Below, one piece after another: positions 1 to 12,800 of a stretch of DNA of 64,000 nt. A program made the translations under genes and the position numbers. How positions within the stretch are numbered: the first letter of the stretch is position 1; each line of letters starts with the position of its first letter. Source of the DNA: Apostichopus japonicus (lineage: Eukaryota; Echinodermata; Holothuroidea; Aspidochirotida; Stichopodidae); assembly GCF_037975245.1 (NCBI RefSeq), contig NC_092579.1:21460666-21524665 (forward strand), given 5' to 3'. The notes below the pieces were generated by a model. The model searched no databases. It saw only the letters and a list, made by a program, of their open reading frames with translations, and was not told the origin of the DNA.

Positions 1-1
1 A

Positions 2-88
2 ACCTCCATTCTGAAATTCATCAAGGACTTGCCACTGCAGTTTACGGCCTGGACCCTTTCAGAAAATGTTGTCGACAGGGTTCAGTAA
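2..88 (+). CDS. Possible 3' end of an unrecognised + strand gene (weak)
   Basis: One frame is open from the window edge through 28 codons to a TAA at 86-88. Its translation is amphipathic and protein-like (it includes LKFIKDLPLQFTAWTLSENV) and many codons end in C or G, unlike the surrounding AT-rich DNA. I do not recognise the protein. A second frame is also open, from position 1 to a TAA at 178-180, but reads less like a protein. If coding, this is the last exon of a gene whose body lies to the left. Chance is a real alternative at this length. Confidence 0.2.
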   Translation, partial: TSILKFIKDLPLQFTAWTLSENVVDRVQ

Positions 89-315
89 CAACTTGCCTGC
101 CAAAAGGAAAACAGAAAGGCATCAAGACAACTTGTAATAGGTGGAGAGAGCAGAAAATCTCATTACAATCGTAAAAAAACTTATTGGTCTCGTTAAAACA
201 TCCACGATACTTACCTGTCCGCGATAAGAAAATGTACTTTCCGATCTTCCTAAACTACTGTACAACAGGTCAATGTCCACCATGCACTGTCTCTTCATAC
301 TGAATTTAAATTAAT

Positions 316-425
316 TCATGCACTCATGCACTCACTCATTCATTCACTCACTCACTCACTCACTCACTCACTCATTCATTCATTCATTCATTCATTCACT
401 CACTCATTCATTCATTCATTCATTC
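316..425. repeat. (CATT/CACT)n microsatellite
   Basis: About 110 bp of tetranucleotide units alternating between CATT and CACT. A few more CATTC units occur just right of the fold-back element (near 620-630). Confidence 0.95.
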
Positions 426-480
426 TAAATAAAACAAAACGGTTAGCAAACTGCTTATCCACTAAAGAGCCGGTGCGAGA

Positions 481-617
481 GAATGTGTAAAAGTAAGTTG
501 GCCTGACGTTTCGATTCTAGCAGGATCTACTTCAGAGGCTGAATGAAAAGTGACAGTTACAGAAGGTTTCGATCCTGCTAGGATCGCAACATCAGGCCAA
601 CTTACTTTTACATATTC
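481..617. mobile_element. Fold-back (long inverted-repeat) MITE-like element
   Basis: Two arms of about 47 bp (481-527 and 571-617) are near-perfect reverse complements, with about six mismatches, around a 43-bp spacer. The arms share AAAGTAAGTTGGCCTGA and a TAGCAGGATC core at their inner ends. There is no coding capacity. The structure fits a non-autonomous fold-back or MITE insertion. I could not define a target-site duplication because the flanks are (CATT)n-like. Confidence 0.75.
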
Positions 618-792
618 ATCCATTCATTCTGAATGGACTTCATTCCTTGCTTCATGTTTAGACAATTTGGTCAAAGATCAATAAGAATAAAACAGGAATA
701 AGAACCCAACTACAGTAGATATTTCTGGTTGCAAAACTCTAACATAGGTGTTTTGATATCTGAATGGTACAGTAGATTCGAGATCCTGAAGT

Positions 793-925
793 GTGTCAAA
801 GAGGGGGGGGGGGGGATGTAGCACTAACATGTTACCAATATTTCTAGGTAGATGGAAAAGTGCACACACATGCATACCGATTGGAGGAACCTGTGAAGAA
901 AATTTCAAATCAGTCATGGGCTTAA
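793..925 (+). repeat. Dispersed repeat family, copy 1 (with G-run)
   Basis: A 13-G run (803-815) is followed by a segment containing GTTACCAAT and, at 846-864, AGGTAGATGGAAAAGTGCA. The same order of motifs occurs at 19740-19900 on the same strand and, reversed, at 15388-15520 and 15925-16035. No protein is encoded by the family in any copy. The 65- and 79-codon open frames here are incidental. Confidence 0.6.
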
Positions 926-1735
926 ACCAGACTTCAGAGTTAGACTTTCAACTTATTAATGTCACAGTCAGTTTGTGCATAGTTTGTTAGGTGAACGATG
1001 TTTGTCGTTAAGGAAATTGCTTAGATTTTTTTAGACAATATACTTAAATTACAAGGATACTGTAGTAACATATAATGTCTCCACTGCACTTTTATCTTTT
1101 CTGCTTAAATGTTTTAAACATTTAGATGTGTCATTTGAAATACAGCATGTTTATTCTTCTTGGAAACTGTTATTGCTTTTCTTAGCAAGGTTACTGAAGT
1201 ATGCTGAAACACTTAAATTCTTGCAAATAAGACACAGAGCTTTTGTGAAACGTAACACAATCGATCAAACTTCCATTTTATAAGCGAGTTATTCTGTTGT
1301 CGAGATATAACACATCAACAGTGTTATTCACTTTATTCGGATAAGTGCAACTGCACAGTAATCTGTGATGTCATTCATGGCACCCCCCCCCACCAGTTGC
1401 TTTTTTTCTTCTCTAAAATTGAAATTATATGAAAAATAATTCAATTAAGTGAGAAGATGTTACATGTCATATCAATTGATAATGTGTGACCACATGACTT
1501 CATCACAACTAAACACTGATTTCTGTATGCAGAGGTTCCCCATTGCATCGAGGGAAATGAGAAAAAAAAACAAAAAAACACAGTTTGAGGTGTTTGTCCC
1601 TCTTTGATATCACAAACTATTGCACAATGTCACTTAAATCTGAAGAAAACGAATCAAATTTCAAAATTACATACGTCGGCAACGGAACGAGCTAGCAAGA
1701 TGGGAAGTTTGGGACTAATGTGTTCCTTTTTACTA
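926..1735. other. Intergenic, nothing recognised
   Basis: AT-rich DNA with poly-C and poly-A runs. No exon-like open stretch, RNA gene or repeat with a partner elsewhere in the window was recognised. Confidence 0.6.
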
Positions 1736-2147
1736 GCTCTGTGATGTACATTTGTTTAAATTTTAAGACTCCTTTATCCCTTACATTAAAAGCTTTTAAT
1801 CTGCATATATATACCATTTTGGTGGATGTTAGCCTTTTTTTACCGCTACGGGTAGGGTCCATCTCTAACGAGGGATTTCTTCTAATGGTGACAGTACAGA
1901 ATATACCGTATCTCCACACAAGCACCGAACTACCGCAAGACTTGCTCTGTGATGTACATTTGTTTAAATTTTAGACTCCTTTATCCCTTACGTTAAAAGC
2001 TTTAATCTGCATATATATATACCATTTTGGTGGATGTTAGCCTTTTTTTACCGCTACGGGTAGGGTCCATCTCTAACGAGGGATTTCTTTTATGGTGACA
2101 GTACAGTATATACCGTATCTCCACACAAGCACCGAACTACGGTAAGA
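1736..2147. repeat. 208-bp unit tandemly duplicated (two copies)
   Basis: The unit at 1736-1943 is repeated at 1944-2147 with a few substitutions and small indels. Both copies begin GCTCTGTGATGTACATTTG and contain CCGCTACGGGTAGGGTCCAT. The open frames here (84 codons + strand, 77 codons - strand) do not stay open in the second copy, so coding is unlikely. Confidence 0.9.
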
Positions 2148-3591
2148 GGACTATTTACAGATGAGCATGCATACATGTTATCCGCCGTCTGACCTATTCC
2201 GTTTAAATCCAGCCATAGAAGGGAGACCTCCGACAGACTGTTGTAGATGATCAATCATTGTTTCTAAAGTTATAATCTGCCGGTCCCATAGGATCTATAA
2301 CCTGGAGTGCCCACAATACAGCACCTGGTCTGCCAAACTCTTTTCTTCAAATTTATTGAGGTAGGTTTCCTCATGCCCCCCTCATCGCAACCGATATTCT
2401 GTTAGTGAACTGTGAAGCAGCGACATATGGGATGAGCCCGGCCATGCCATCATCTCTTCAGCGTGAATCCCAAGACATAATATTAACCCTACTGCATGGG
2501 GCAGCGGCAGCAGTCTACCAGGGCATTCACCTGGTATATTATAAAAAGTAATGCATCTACCATACACACTGTTTTTTTTCCTTCTGTTTTTTTGATGGGG
2601 GAGGGCGGCTTGTGGAGGAATTTAAATTAGATTCAGTCAGGTGCAGAAGGAAGACGATGTCTTGAATCAATTTACGGAGCATCCACGAGCTCTGCTCGGC
2701 TGCACTTTACGAGGACAGAGAGAAGGAAAAAAAGCAAGGTAGTTTTTTAAATCATAACATTTGTTGATCACATCCTGTGGGCGGAGGGTTTGTCAGCATG
2801 GAAAGAACTCTGCGAGTCTTCTATAATCTTAAGTCTGCAACATTTGCCGTGGACTCGAATGAAACCCATATCACGGTTAATTAGTATCTGTCCCAGATTT
2901 TGAATGGGAAATAATAACAATTGATTTAATAATGAGTAGGACGGATGGGGGGGGGGGGGGTTGAGGGGGTTAGGAGGTTGAAGACAAAATGGCATTTACA
3001 AGTGGATTAGATATCCGATGGAACACCCACGTGAGATTTGGATCTGAAGTTGAATTTAAGTCTTTGACATCATCATGCAAGGTTGTGCACATGGTCAAAT
3101 TACCATTCCCAGCATTCCTCGGGAGTGAACTTTTTAAGATCTAACAGAGACGAAAGAGTTTTTCGATTGGGTACACGATGAATCATCTCGGGGGTTTTAA
3201 AAGGTCTTTGCTAAAACTGACAATCAGGATTAACTCTTGTCTGAAGGTCCATCTTTTTTGGCTTGAAAACACCCAGAAATTTAAAACAAGAAGAAGAAGA
3301 AAGAAGTGGTGGCCATCTCATCGATTATAAGTTTAGGCCACAGCTATAAGAATAGTCGAGGAATGAAGCAATTTAGCCTCCAACAGATGATGTGAAGTGC
3401 AACATCAGCAGGGTACACATACAGTAATAAACATTAATAAACATGTAATATTGTCCAATGGTGATAAAATTACATTCACAAAAATTGATTCTCTAATTCC
3501 TCAACCTTTCCCTACTTCCAACCCTTTGCCCTCCTACACCTCTTCACCCTCTGTGTTCTCCCCCCCCCCACCCCCTTGGAATTGCAACATG
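2148..3591. other. Intergenic, nothing recognised
   Basis: No gene recognised. It contains a 14-G run (2947-2960), an AAG-rich stretch near 3289-3305 and a poly-C run near 3560. Confidence 0.6.
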
Positions 3592-3740
3592 TAATAATAA
3601 TAATAAATGAGACTTATATAGTGCCAAATCAGTAAACAAAAGTTACTGCTCAAAGCGCTTTACAAAGAAAGTAAATTAATTTACAAAAGAACAAGTGAAA
3701 AAATGGGTCTTAAGTAGACTTTTGAAAGTAGAAAGTCACT
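3592..3740 (-). mobile_element. SINE-like 3' end, reversed copy
   Basis: The segment opens with (TAA)n and then matches the reverse complement of 33172-33300 over about 120 bp, including GCGCTTTACAAAGAAA and the region ending in (ATT)n. Elements ending with a TATATAA-type box and a short (ATT)n tail are typical of SINE or LINE 3' ends. The 5' head was not identified, so this may be a truncated copy. Confidence 0.65.
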
Positions 3741-5275
3741 CATTACAGAGATGGATAATATACCCCACCAACGAAAAATGATCTTCCCACGTTTCGATGT
3801 TTACTTGACATAGTCCTTTCGAAGCAAAATGGGGGAAGAGTGAAGATGGCATCTATGACAGGGAGGGTGACCGCTGAGAAATAGCAAGTAAAAGAAACGT
3901 TACTGCTATGCTACCTCCGATACAGCACCATTCTTATTTCATAGAATCTACTAAATAACTCCTCCTCCACTCTGAATGAAAAATTACTGCTCAATATCAT
4001 AAAACCATTTTTCAAGTGATGGATCTAGAGTTCAGAAAGGCATTAGCCTTGTCATGTCATGTCTGATAATTAAGCCAAGGTTATCTCTCTCTCTTTCCCT
4101 CTCTTTGTTAATATTAAAACTGGACCAGCAGGTTTGACCACTGTCTTTCTACAGAAGGTTAAATCCTACAAAGTTAGACTGTTTAATATACAATATTAGT
4201 ACTACTGAGGTCAAAGTTAATGTTAACTCTTGACCTCTTAAAAGTGTTAAAGTCAGTCACAGCGCCAATCTGATCGCCTCTGGCATAACCAGGGGAGGCC
4301 TAGTCCTCGTCCAGAGACAAAGACTACTATACTAACTACTGTAGTAGTTTTTAATCTGACAGGTTGGCTAACGAAAAGATCAGGTCCTTACCCAATTTAG
4401 TGGTTTCTGCTACTCATTTATAATACCTTTGAAAAGTTTGTTTTGTAATTTTGTTACAAAGCTACTCTGTCCTTGCAGTTGTATAACTATACCGAAAACA
4501 CAAAGTAGTTGACCTTTTCACCTCTGCTAAGATAAACTTAAAAGCATCAAGTTTATTTGGTAGTGTTTACAAGAAGTTATTTATCAGTTTGATGTTATAA
4601 ATGGTTTGCAGAGAGCGGGTGGGGGGGGGAGGGTGGACGGGATAGGGGGAGGAAAAGGGGGTCTCCAAAGGAATGGAAGACCTATAATTCAATGGTGTTT
4701 CACTCTTTAACATTTATTATGTGCATTATAAAGTAAGCTTGAATTCGTCCTGCATCTGTTCAAACACAAATTGAAGCAAAATTACTAATACAGATAAAAA
4801 AACAAAGATACTACAATGAAATGAAATCCATCTCGAAGACAGGACATGAAAGTTTCAGTTTACCGGAAAGCAACTTCAATGTGATGTTTCATAACACTTT
4901 TTAACTCAACATAGCAGCTGCATGGTCCCACACGTGGCTTGTTTCTCTGCGTCTTTGGAGATGACATTCAACTTTACGTCATTTTGCTACAAAAACCTTA
5001 TTTCCTACGGTGAAGAGGTCCTCGGCATAACCTAGTCCATGAAGAAAGTCAAATATTCCCATTGAGCTCTCTTCATAGAAGTATAAAGGTGGGAGGTCTA
5101 AAAGTTTATCCATTCATTTCTTTTGCTCCTCCTACAGATGCCTATGGCATGGGGATATACAGCCATATGGTTACACGTCCATACCTACAAGTGCCTATAA
5201 ACATGTCAAAGAGAGTGTTGCCTAGTCATAAATTGATCCTCTATATAGAGGCTGTAAGCAGTGACCATGACACCT
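3741..5275. other. Intergenic, nothing recognised
   Basis: No exon or RNA gene recognised. A short TC-rich tract lies near 4086-4107 and G-runs near 4620-4660. Confidence 0.6.
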
Positions 5276-5930
5276 CACCAGCAGATCCAACTCTGTAATA
5301 GTCAGGTAATTGCCTACAGTATCCTCAAGAAGGGAGGCACGGAGAACTTATAGCGGCTTTTTGCTGTGGTTCTGATAAACTAGTGATATCTCACCAGCAG
5401 ATAGCTCTGTAATGGTCAGGTAAATGCCTATAGTATCCACAAGAAGGGAGGTACAGAGAACTTGAAGCGGCTATTTGCTGTGGTTCTGATAAACTAGTGA
5501 TATCTCACCAGCAGATAGCTCTGTAATGGTCAGGTAATTGCCTACAGTATCCACAAGAAGGGAGGTACAGAGAATTTAAACCAGCGTTTTGCTATGGTTC
5601 TGATAAATAAGTGTCATCACACCAGCAGATAGCTATGTAATGGTCAGGTAAATGCCTATAGTATCCCCAAGAATTAAGGCATGTACAGAGAAGTTGAGAG
5701 ATCTTATAGCAGCTTTTTGCTGTGGTTCTGATAAATAAGTGACATTACACCAGCAGATAGCTATGTATTGGTCAGGTAATTTGCCTACAGTATCCACAAA
5801 AAGGGAGGCACAGAGATCTTACAGTGGATTTTAGCTCAGGTTCTCAAAAATTAGTGACATCACACCAGCAGATCTCTCTGTAATAGAGAGATAACTACAG
5901 TATCCCTCAGAAGAGAGGTGATATGAAAGT
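5276..5930. repeat. Satellite-like tandem array, ~115-bp unit, six copies
   Basis: Units begin with CACCAGCAGAT at 5276, 5392, 5506, 5620, 5748 and 5863, giving periods of 116, 114, 114, 128 and 115 bp. Each unit contains CTGTAAT, GGTCAGGTAA, CCTA(C/T)AGTATCC and GAAGGGAGG. Divergence rises toward the right end. The 128-bp unit carries an insertion near 5665-5700. It encodes nothing obvious. Confidence 0.92.
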
Positions 5931-8900
5931 TAATGCAGCTTCTTTGTGTTGGTACTACAAATTCATTGTGACACAAAAATGAAAATGCACTTAATTATTA
6001 CTTCACTGGTCCAGGTTTACCTTACACTAAGCAGGGGTAAAAACATTGTTATTTCAATATTTTGCCTGTATTAGGAACCAGTGCCCTATACACTGCTTTA
6101 AAGTATTACTTCAATGATACCAAAATTACCTCTGAAACCTAAACCACTACTGCGACTCCACTGTATAAGGAACCAGTACCCCACCACCCCTTATGTATGC
6201 TGTGAAATACACCAACTACTTTATAAAATGAATACAAGTGATAACATCTAAGTCTGTCTTCACATATTTTCTTCAAATTACCCAGATCAACTTTCATACC
6301 CAGTTAGGACTGTGGACAAACAAATTGGTTAACCAAATTTTTTGCTTTTGCTTTTTATTCTTCTTAATATTTATCGATTGTATATTTTTTTATTGTTTCT
6401 ACTTTTTCTGTGTGACAAGGAACATGATAAGATGTCACTGAAATACAATATTGTACAAAAAAATAATAATAATAAAACTGCCTCTATATCACAAATGGAT
6501 GCTACCCTAACCCTAAACCACAGAACCCTACACCACAGAACAGTATACCACAGAACAAACGCAGATCCTTATCAAAAGTTATCTATAATAAGAACTTTCT
6601 TTCGCTTTTAGCGTCAGAAAGTTACCACATGCCATCACAAAGGTACAGTGTGGTGTTCAGGAACAGTAATACATAGCTCTTGCTAAGCTTATCCTAAATT
6701 TGAAGAAAAAAAACTTTTCATTCTCAACAACAAAACATTCTATTAGAACACTTCAAAAACAGAAAACAATTAACTAACCCAAACAAGAGTCCTAGACAGA
6801 TATTTACATAATCAACAAATTCCTTTGTTCCAAGCATCACAACTGACATAAATCAGTGAAAAACATTCAATAATTTAAGATTAAGATTAAACTAACTTTT
6901 CGATTACACCAATTTTTTTTCTTCTCTTTTTCTTCGCGTTTCTCTTTTGTTTTGAAACCAGTAATCTGTCTTCACACTACTCTAGCTTTATCTTACCAAA
7001 TTGAAAATAAAGATAATCTATTTTAACCCCCAAAAATTCTTTTACACAATTACTTGAGATAAACAGGCTTTGTCCCCGAGTATCATAGATACTGGGTACT
7101 TCACGTATCATTCCTATCAATCTTAAACCATTTTTCTCATTTTTATTTTGGGGGATGCCACATCATCAGCGTGTGATGAATATTCAATTACAATTATGAT
7201 ATTATTTAATAATGAAAAGGTCACTAAAGTGGAAAGCAATGGCCAAACTTTTTTTTTTCTCCTTTTTGAAGCTACTTTTGCATCTCCTTGGGGGAACCAG
7301 CTTCTTCCTCTGTCAGAAAACTCTCCTGAATGATTATCTTGCGGTGAGACCTTTAATGACATAAACACAACTGAATCAGCTCCAAACCTAGCTAGCCAGA
7401 CAGGGCTTGAAAGGATGTGGTAAACTTTGTGTAGCAACCCTTTTCTGGTTTATGAGGAGCAAAACTCCCCCTTGTGAAGCGGCAGAGGTATAACTTTTGA
7501 CCCCACTGACATTAATCACTCCATGTCTAAAAATATTATGATGGAGGGGTGCTAGCTTGGCACGTGCCTTGGGCATTAAAAAGCAAGGTGTAAGCGCCGC
7601 CGACCAACCGACCGAACTGAAGGAAGGCAGTCAGGGGTGTAAGGGCTTGGTTTGAGTCGGAGCAGTTATTGGAATGTTTATTATGCAGAGAATTTAAACC
7701 TGTCTTGGCACCCCCAATGGCACCCTGATTGGGTCCTTACCTTGTCAGACTAAAAAAAAAAAAGCCAGGGAAAGCCAAAATTATCAGCAAGATTGGAGAT
7801 AAGGAGATCGGAATTAAAAAAGGAATTTTTTTCCCCTTCTCTTTTCCCTTCGTTTAAATAAGTCAAGTACAGAAACCAGAGCTTTGAGGAACAAAGTGGA
7901 GATTCAAACCAGGCTGTAATGGAATGTTACATCTAACATGGCAGTCAAAAAGCAATTGTCTGAGTTTTCTTCTTCTTGGTTTTTACAGAACTGAAGAAAG
8001 TGTCCTGTAAGTTTGTTTTTTGAACTTTGTGACCATTTTAGCATACCTAGCAAATAACGTCGGTTTTATAGCCCCATTATGTATGTCGGTATTTATAGCT
8101 CTGCGTCGAATCCAGATATTTTTCTACATATAATTCCATTGACATCAACTTTGTTTAACTAGCCTTTAACTTTTCAAATTTTACTTCAAAATAGCCAAGA
8201 AACTTTCTGTAAGCAAGCGTCAAGTTGGAGCTCACACTAAAAGTAGATATAAAAATTGTCACAGGCTACAAATTTCCCTGATCAAAGGGAACAATTACTT
8301 ACCACTGTTATTTTCTGCGAGGAAGGAAAGCTGTTGATTCATAGAAATCTATCTGGATCAAAACTCTGAGTGCTTTCTAACATTGTCAACCAGGTATACT
8401 TTTTTGATTTTTAAAATGCTATGTTGATATTTAGTCTACGACGGTCAATTAAAATGAAATGTCAAACCAGCCACATGTACAACCCACGTTACCTAGAACG
8501 CTAAGTATATGAAGTAAATGCTAAAGACCGGTTCCATACAATTGAACTTCCTTTCGAACAAGGAAACTTCTAGGCAAGCTTCCTCCTTAACCTATGGCTA
8601 AAGAAATTAATCATACTTTGAACTTCAAGACTTATACTTAGAAATGTATACATCCAAATTTTAACAGTTACATGTTTCCCTCAAGAATAAGTGTATACTG
8701 CAAGAATATCTTTATATGTGTTTTGCTATCAGTTGTTTCAAGTTGCAAAATTTGCTACAAGAAATAAGGAACAATCTGCTGGAATGGATGTCCATCCAAC
8801 TTTGTATCATTCACGCTAATAGTAAATTTAATTATAAGTGATTTAATTCATGTATTATATTCATTTATTTCATGTATTACAATGGAAAAATATAATTAAT

Positions 8901-9526
8901 CAGCCTAACTGGCTGGGACGAATACATGAAATCCCTTCTTTTTGAAAGTTTTTATTGTTTTTTGTTGTTTACAAACAAGTGAAGGCTCATTTCCTGTGAC
9001 AATTGACATTGTGTGGTGACACAGTAGTACACTGAGGGTGAAGACAGCTGTAATAGAGGGCAGTACAACACTTTTAACTAGTCACCACTGATTTCATTGT
9101 TCATATTTTCAAAGATGAGGTTTTTGTCTTGGAATGTACCTAAATTCCATCAGACACTGTTTAGAAAAGCATCTATAGTTTAGTAATTCAATTAAAGGTA
9201 TTTTATATTGGTACAGTTAACATGCACTGTATGTTTACAACAGTTTTACTTGGCATATTGTAGTTAATTTCAGCTCAGCTAAACTTGACAAACGTTACTT
9301 GCTATATTATCTTCCTTTTTTTTTCTCTCTTTTTCTTCCAAACAGAATTACAATACATAAAGTCTTTGTCAATACTTTATGAATGAAAGGAATAACTCCT
9401 TGTCTCTCCTTTTGGGATATTTAAACATTTTTATCTTTCCAAAAAGTTCAATAAATCATAGAAAATTATCAACGATACATACATTTAGTATGCAAATGAA
9501 AAAACGATAAAATTGACTGCAAACAC
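5931..9526. other. Intergenic, nothing recognised
   Basis: AT-rich DNA. Short open frames here, including a 104-codon one on the - strand at 7123-7437, have no recognisable protein features or well-placed splice signals. Nothing else supported. Confidence 0.55.
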
Positions 9527-9880
9527 AGTTTGATAACAGACCGAACAGAATATGCCTAGAATTTTTTTTTTCCCTTCGGCGCTACATTTCCGGTTTTTTT
9601 TTTAACTCAATCACACAAGCAAAACCTGGTCTGCCTGTTACTATTACTAACAAATAAACTGGAAAAATCAATTTGATAACAGACCGTTTGGGATTCAACA
9701 CATCCTCCCCCTCCATGTGGACAATTGAAACAGTTCAATTAAAAGGTAATACAGATCTCATTATTAAACCTACAGTATTTTGCCTACATGTTTGTGTTGT
9801 TTTTTTTCCCTCTGAGCTACAATTTCTTTTGTTTTTTTTTACTCAATCACACAAGCGAACCTGATCTGCCTGTTACTAAC
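9527..9880. repeat. Direct repeat, second copy with insertion
   Basis: TTTGATAACAGACCG occurs near 9529 and at 9673. Each is followed by a poly-T/CCCT stretch, a GCTACA(A/T)TT block, another poly-T and ACTCAATCACACAAGC. The second copy contains roughly 85 extra bp after its first block (about 9697-9780). Old local duplication with a later insertion or deletion. Confidence 0.65.
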
Positions 9881-12800
9881 CACACACATCACAAATATAT
9901 TTTAATGAGGTACTTTGTGTTTTATCTAATGTCCCCCAATGGAACCATACAACAACTGTTTTAAAGGTTGATTAACTATGTGAGGAACTGGTGTTATTCC
10001 ATAGTTGACCCTTGCAATCAATGGAGGACACAGAAGGCCCATAATAAAACAGGATTTTTTATTATTATTATTTCTGATGATAACGGAGTAAAAAGAGAAA
10101 TGTATGAAAAGGGAGAGGAATAGCAGGGAATGGTAGACTCTGTCAACAATTACTTTTGTGACTGCAAATGTGAATTTAATAGTTTGACCAACTGGGACGG
10201 GTTTGTGTGAACCCGCAAGGGAAAGAATGTAATTGTTTGTACGAAGTTGGGTATAATTTACCCGAATGTCAAAAATGTTGTTACCTGTGCCACATGTTCA
10301 TAAATGGAGCAACAGACAAAACTGAAATTGGGTTTAATAGAAATTAATCATATTCTCTATTTTTTTTTTTTTTTTTTAGGTTCTTGAATGAACAATACAT
10401 GGTGACATATTGTGAACAAACAGAGGACAGAATCTGTAGATAAATATCTGGGAAATGGACATTGTTTTGCTTCTAATTGACAAAGAATACCCATCCATGC
10501 TTTGATAGAACCCTTTGGAAATTGTTTCTCTGTGTAATAAATAAAGCACTCATCACATTACCAGATAAGGAATGTCTACTTTAGTAAACGCAAAAGTGCT
10601 ACGCATGAAAATCCCCAAACTGCCTGGACTCTTAATTAACCAACAACAAAGTATTACTATCTAAAACTCTAAGCTTTCATACCTCCACAAATTAGCGACA
10701 CATTTTCTGAAAAACATCACTTACATTTTTTATTTTAAAATCTCTGACACATACTACATTAAGCATAAAACCTTACAGCAAATCCTGAGATGAAAATTCA
10801 CTTTTTATCTGATTTGCTGTAGTTTTGAGTTAAACGTAAGAAAGAAGGGGAAACTTTTTGTCTGTGGAATAGGAACTTTGGATTTGAAGATATCACCCAG
10901 CCCATAGATTCCTTCCAAGTTCCTTTGGCAGAAAATTTATTTCACTATGATATAAAATCTAGTCACCGGGTGTCTCACAAATTATGCGGGGTGGATAACT
11001 ACTAGCCACTAGCTCACCAGTTCCCTGTTTAAAAACTTACCAGTTCTGTCTTGACAAGATCATGCGAGAGTGCTAAAGTTGTGGGGGGACAGGTAAGTGA
11101 AATAAGAAGAAAATAAGATTGTATCCCACATTCTTGCATATAATAACTATGCTGTCTATGTCGAAAGGCACCTTTATAAAACTAAATACTGACATACAGT
11201 CTAGTTGATTTAAAAAAAAAAAAAAAAAATTGAACAAAAAACACACACACATGCACACACCCACACAATCACAAATAAAATGTGAGTTGATCATTCTGGT
11301 CTTCAAACTTGATTGAAGATGAAGCATAAATCCCGACACTTAACAAAAATTCTAAAATCTAGGCCAACTTTTATCATCCCTCCTCCAAGACCCAAACAGA
11401 TTAAGGCTTAAGCTGACTACCATACATAGGGACAGGTGACATAGGCCAGGTGGACAACAGAAGCCAACAAAACAGAAGGAAACAGAAGGAAATAGAAAGA
11501 ATTGCTTTTACACAAGCCTATACATCATAATCTCAATAAAATCCATCTCCCTGGGGTCCAATCTCTTGGCCACAACTGAGAGAGATGACCCCGCGTTTAG
11601 CAGGTACACAAAGTGAATGCAAAAAAGGGGGCAAAGCACTTTCCGGGTCGACACTCACTTGCACCACTGGCGTGCCACATAAAAATAATATTCTGTGATT
11701 GATTCATAACTGGTATGGAGTTGAGCAGCGGTATCCTTTCAGTAAAGTTGTAGGGGAGAAGAAAATGAGGGGGGGGGGAGGATTCAGGGTAAAAGACAGG
11801 AACCAAGAAGAAATCTATAGGGTAAAGTTGATGAGTAACTGTTGTTATTGTCCATGATTTATGGAAAGTAAGCAATTTCGAGACAGATTGGATTGAAAAT
11901 TGTCAGTGAATTTAAGTGGTTAACTTTACTTACTATTCATGATAGATTTGTAAGTCTCAGTTCTTTTCACTGTGAAAAAGACTAAGAAAAAAATAAAAGA
12001 CCCGATATTTACTAACAAATTTTTATTCCAATAGGGATTGGCAGCCATGGTGATGAGTGATATGGATAGATGGCGCTAGACTACTTTTTTGTTACACTCC
12101 CTAGTCACTCTATTTAGTAGGTAATAAGGTGATTTTATCTGGTATCTGTATGACACACTCGATTAAAGTATTTTTGAAGAGAGCATTTAAACAGGGACAA
12201 TTCTTGGTGATGGGAGCTCATGAAGATATTTCCATTACAATTTTTTTAGATTGGGTGATCATGGCAGAATCCTTGTATGATTTGAGTGTTTAATAGTTTC
12301 ATAGCAATACTTCTAAGTACCATATTTTAATTAGTAAAACCAGTTTTGCCCTTTTTGCACTTCTGGTATGCAAACACAGTGTCAAGACATTTTTTCCCCC
12401 TCTTTTTCAAGTATCTCAATAGATCCCAAGCCGGAAAATTCTGAAAATGGGAGGGCGATGCCGAAATGTTTTTGAAACGGTTTGTGTGATCAATGCATGT
12501 TTTATTGTTTACATATTTATATATGTTGTGGGCCCTTCCTTCTCATTAGTCTAATAGGCCCTCCAAACGTTTAAGCCAGGGCAGACTGGGCCTCGAACAG
12601 ACTCCATCCATATACCCTGTAGTTTATGAATGGATTCTGTAGTAAACAGTAGATCTGTGTCATTCATTCATCAGGCCAAACTGTGACCTACAAACCCAAT
12701 TGATAAGATTGACCTGTAATGATAGATGCAGTCAACACAGTTCAACAATAATCCAATTTAGCATACATGTACCCTATGCAACACATATCTTTGGCTGTGA

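Noticed and set aside
1-120. - strand exon starting after an excellent CTTTTGGCAG acceptor near 100
   Set aside because: All three frames meet a stop before the window edge, so only a very short terminal exon is possible.
5276-5930. CRISPR array or coding tandem repeat
   Set aside because: No spacer structure, and unit lengths of 114, 116 and 128 bp break the reading frame between copies.
7123-7437. 104-codon - strand frame
   Set aside because: No domain, no splice context and composition like translated intergenic DNA.
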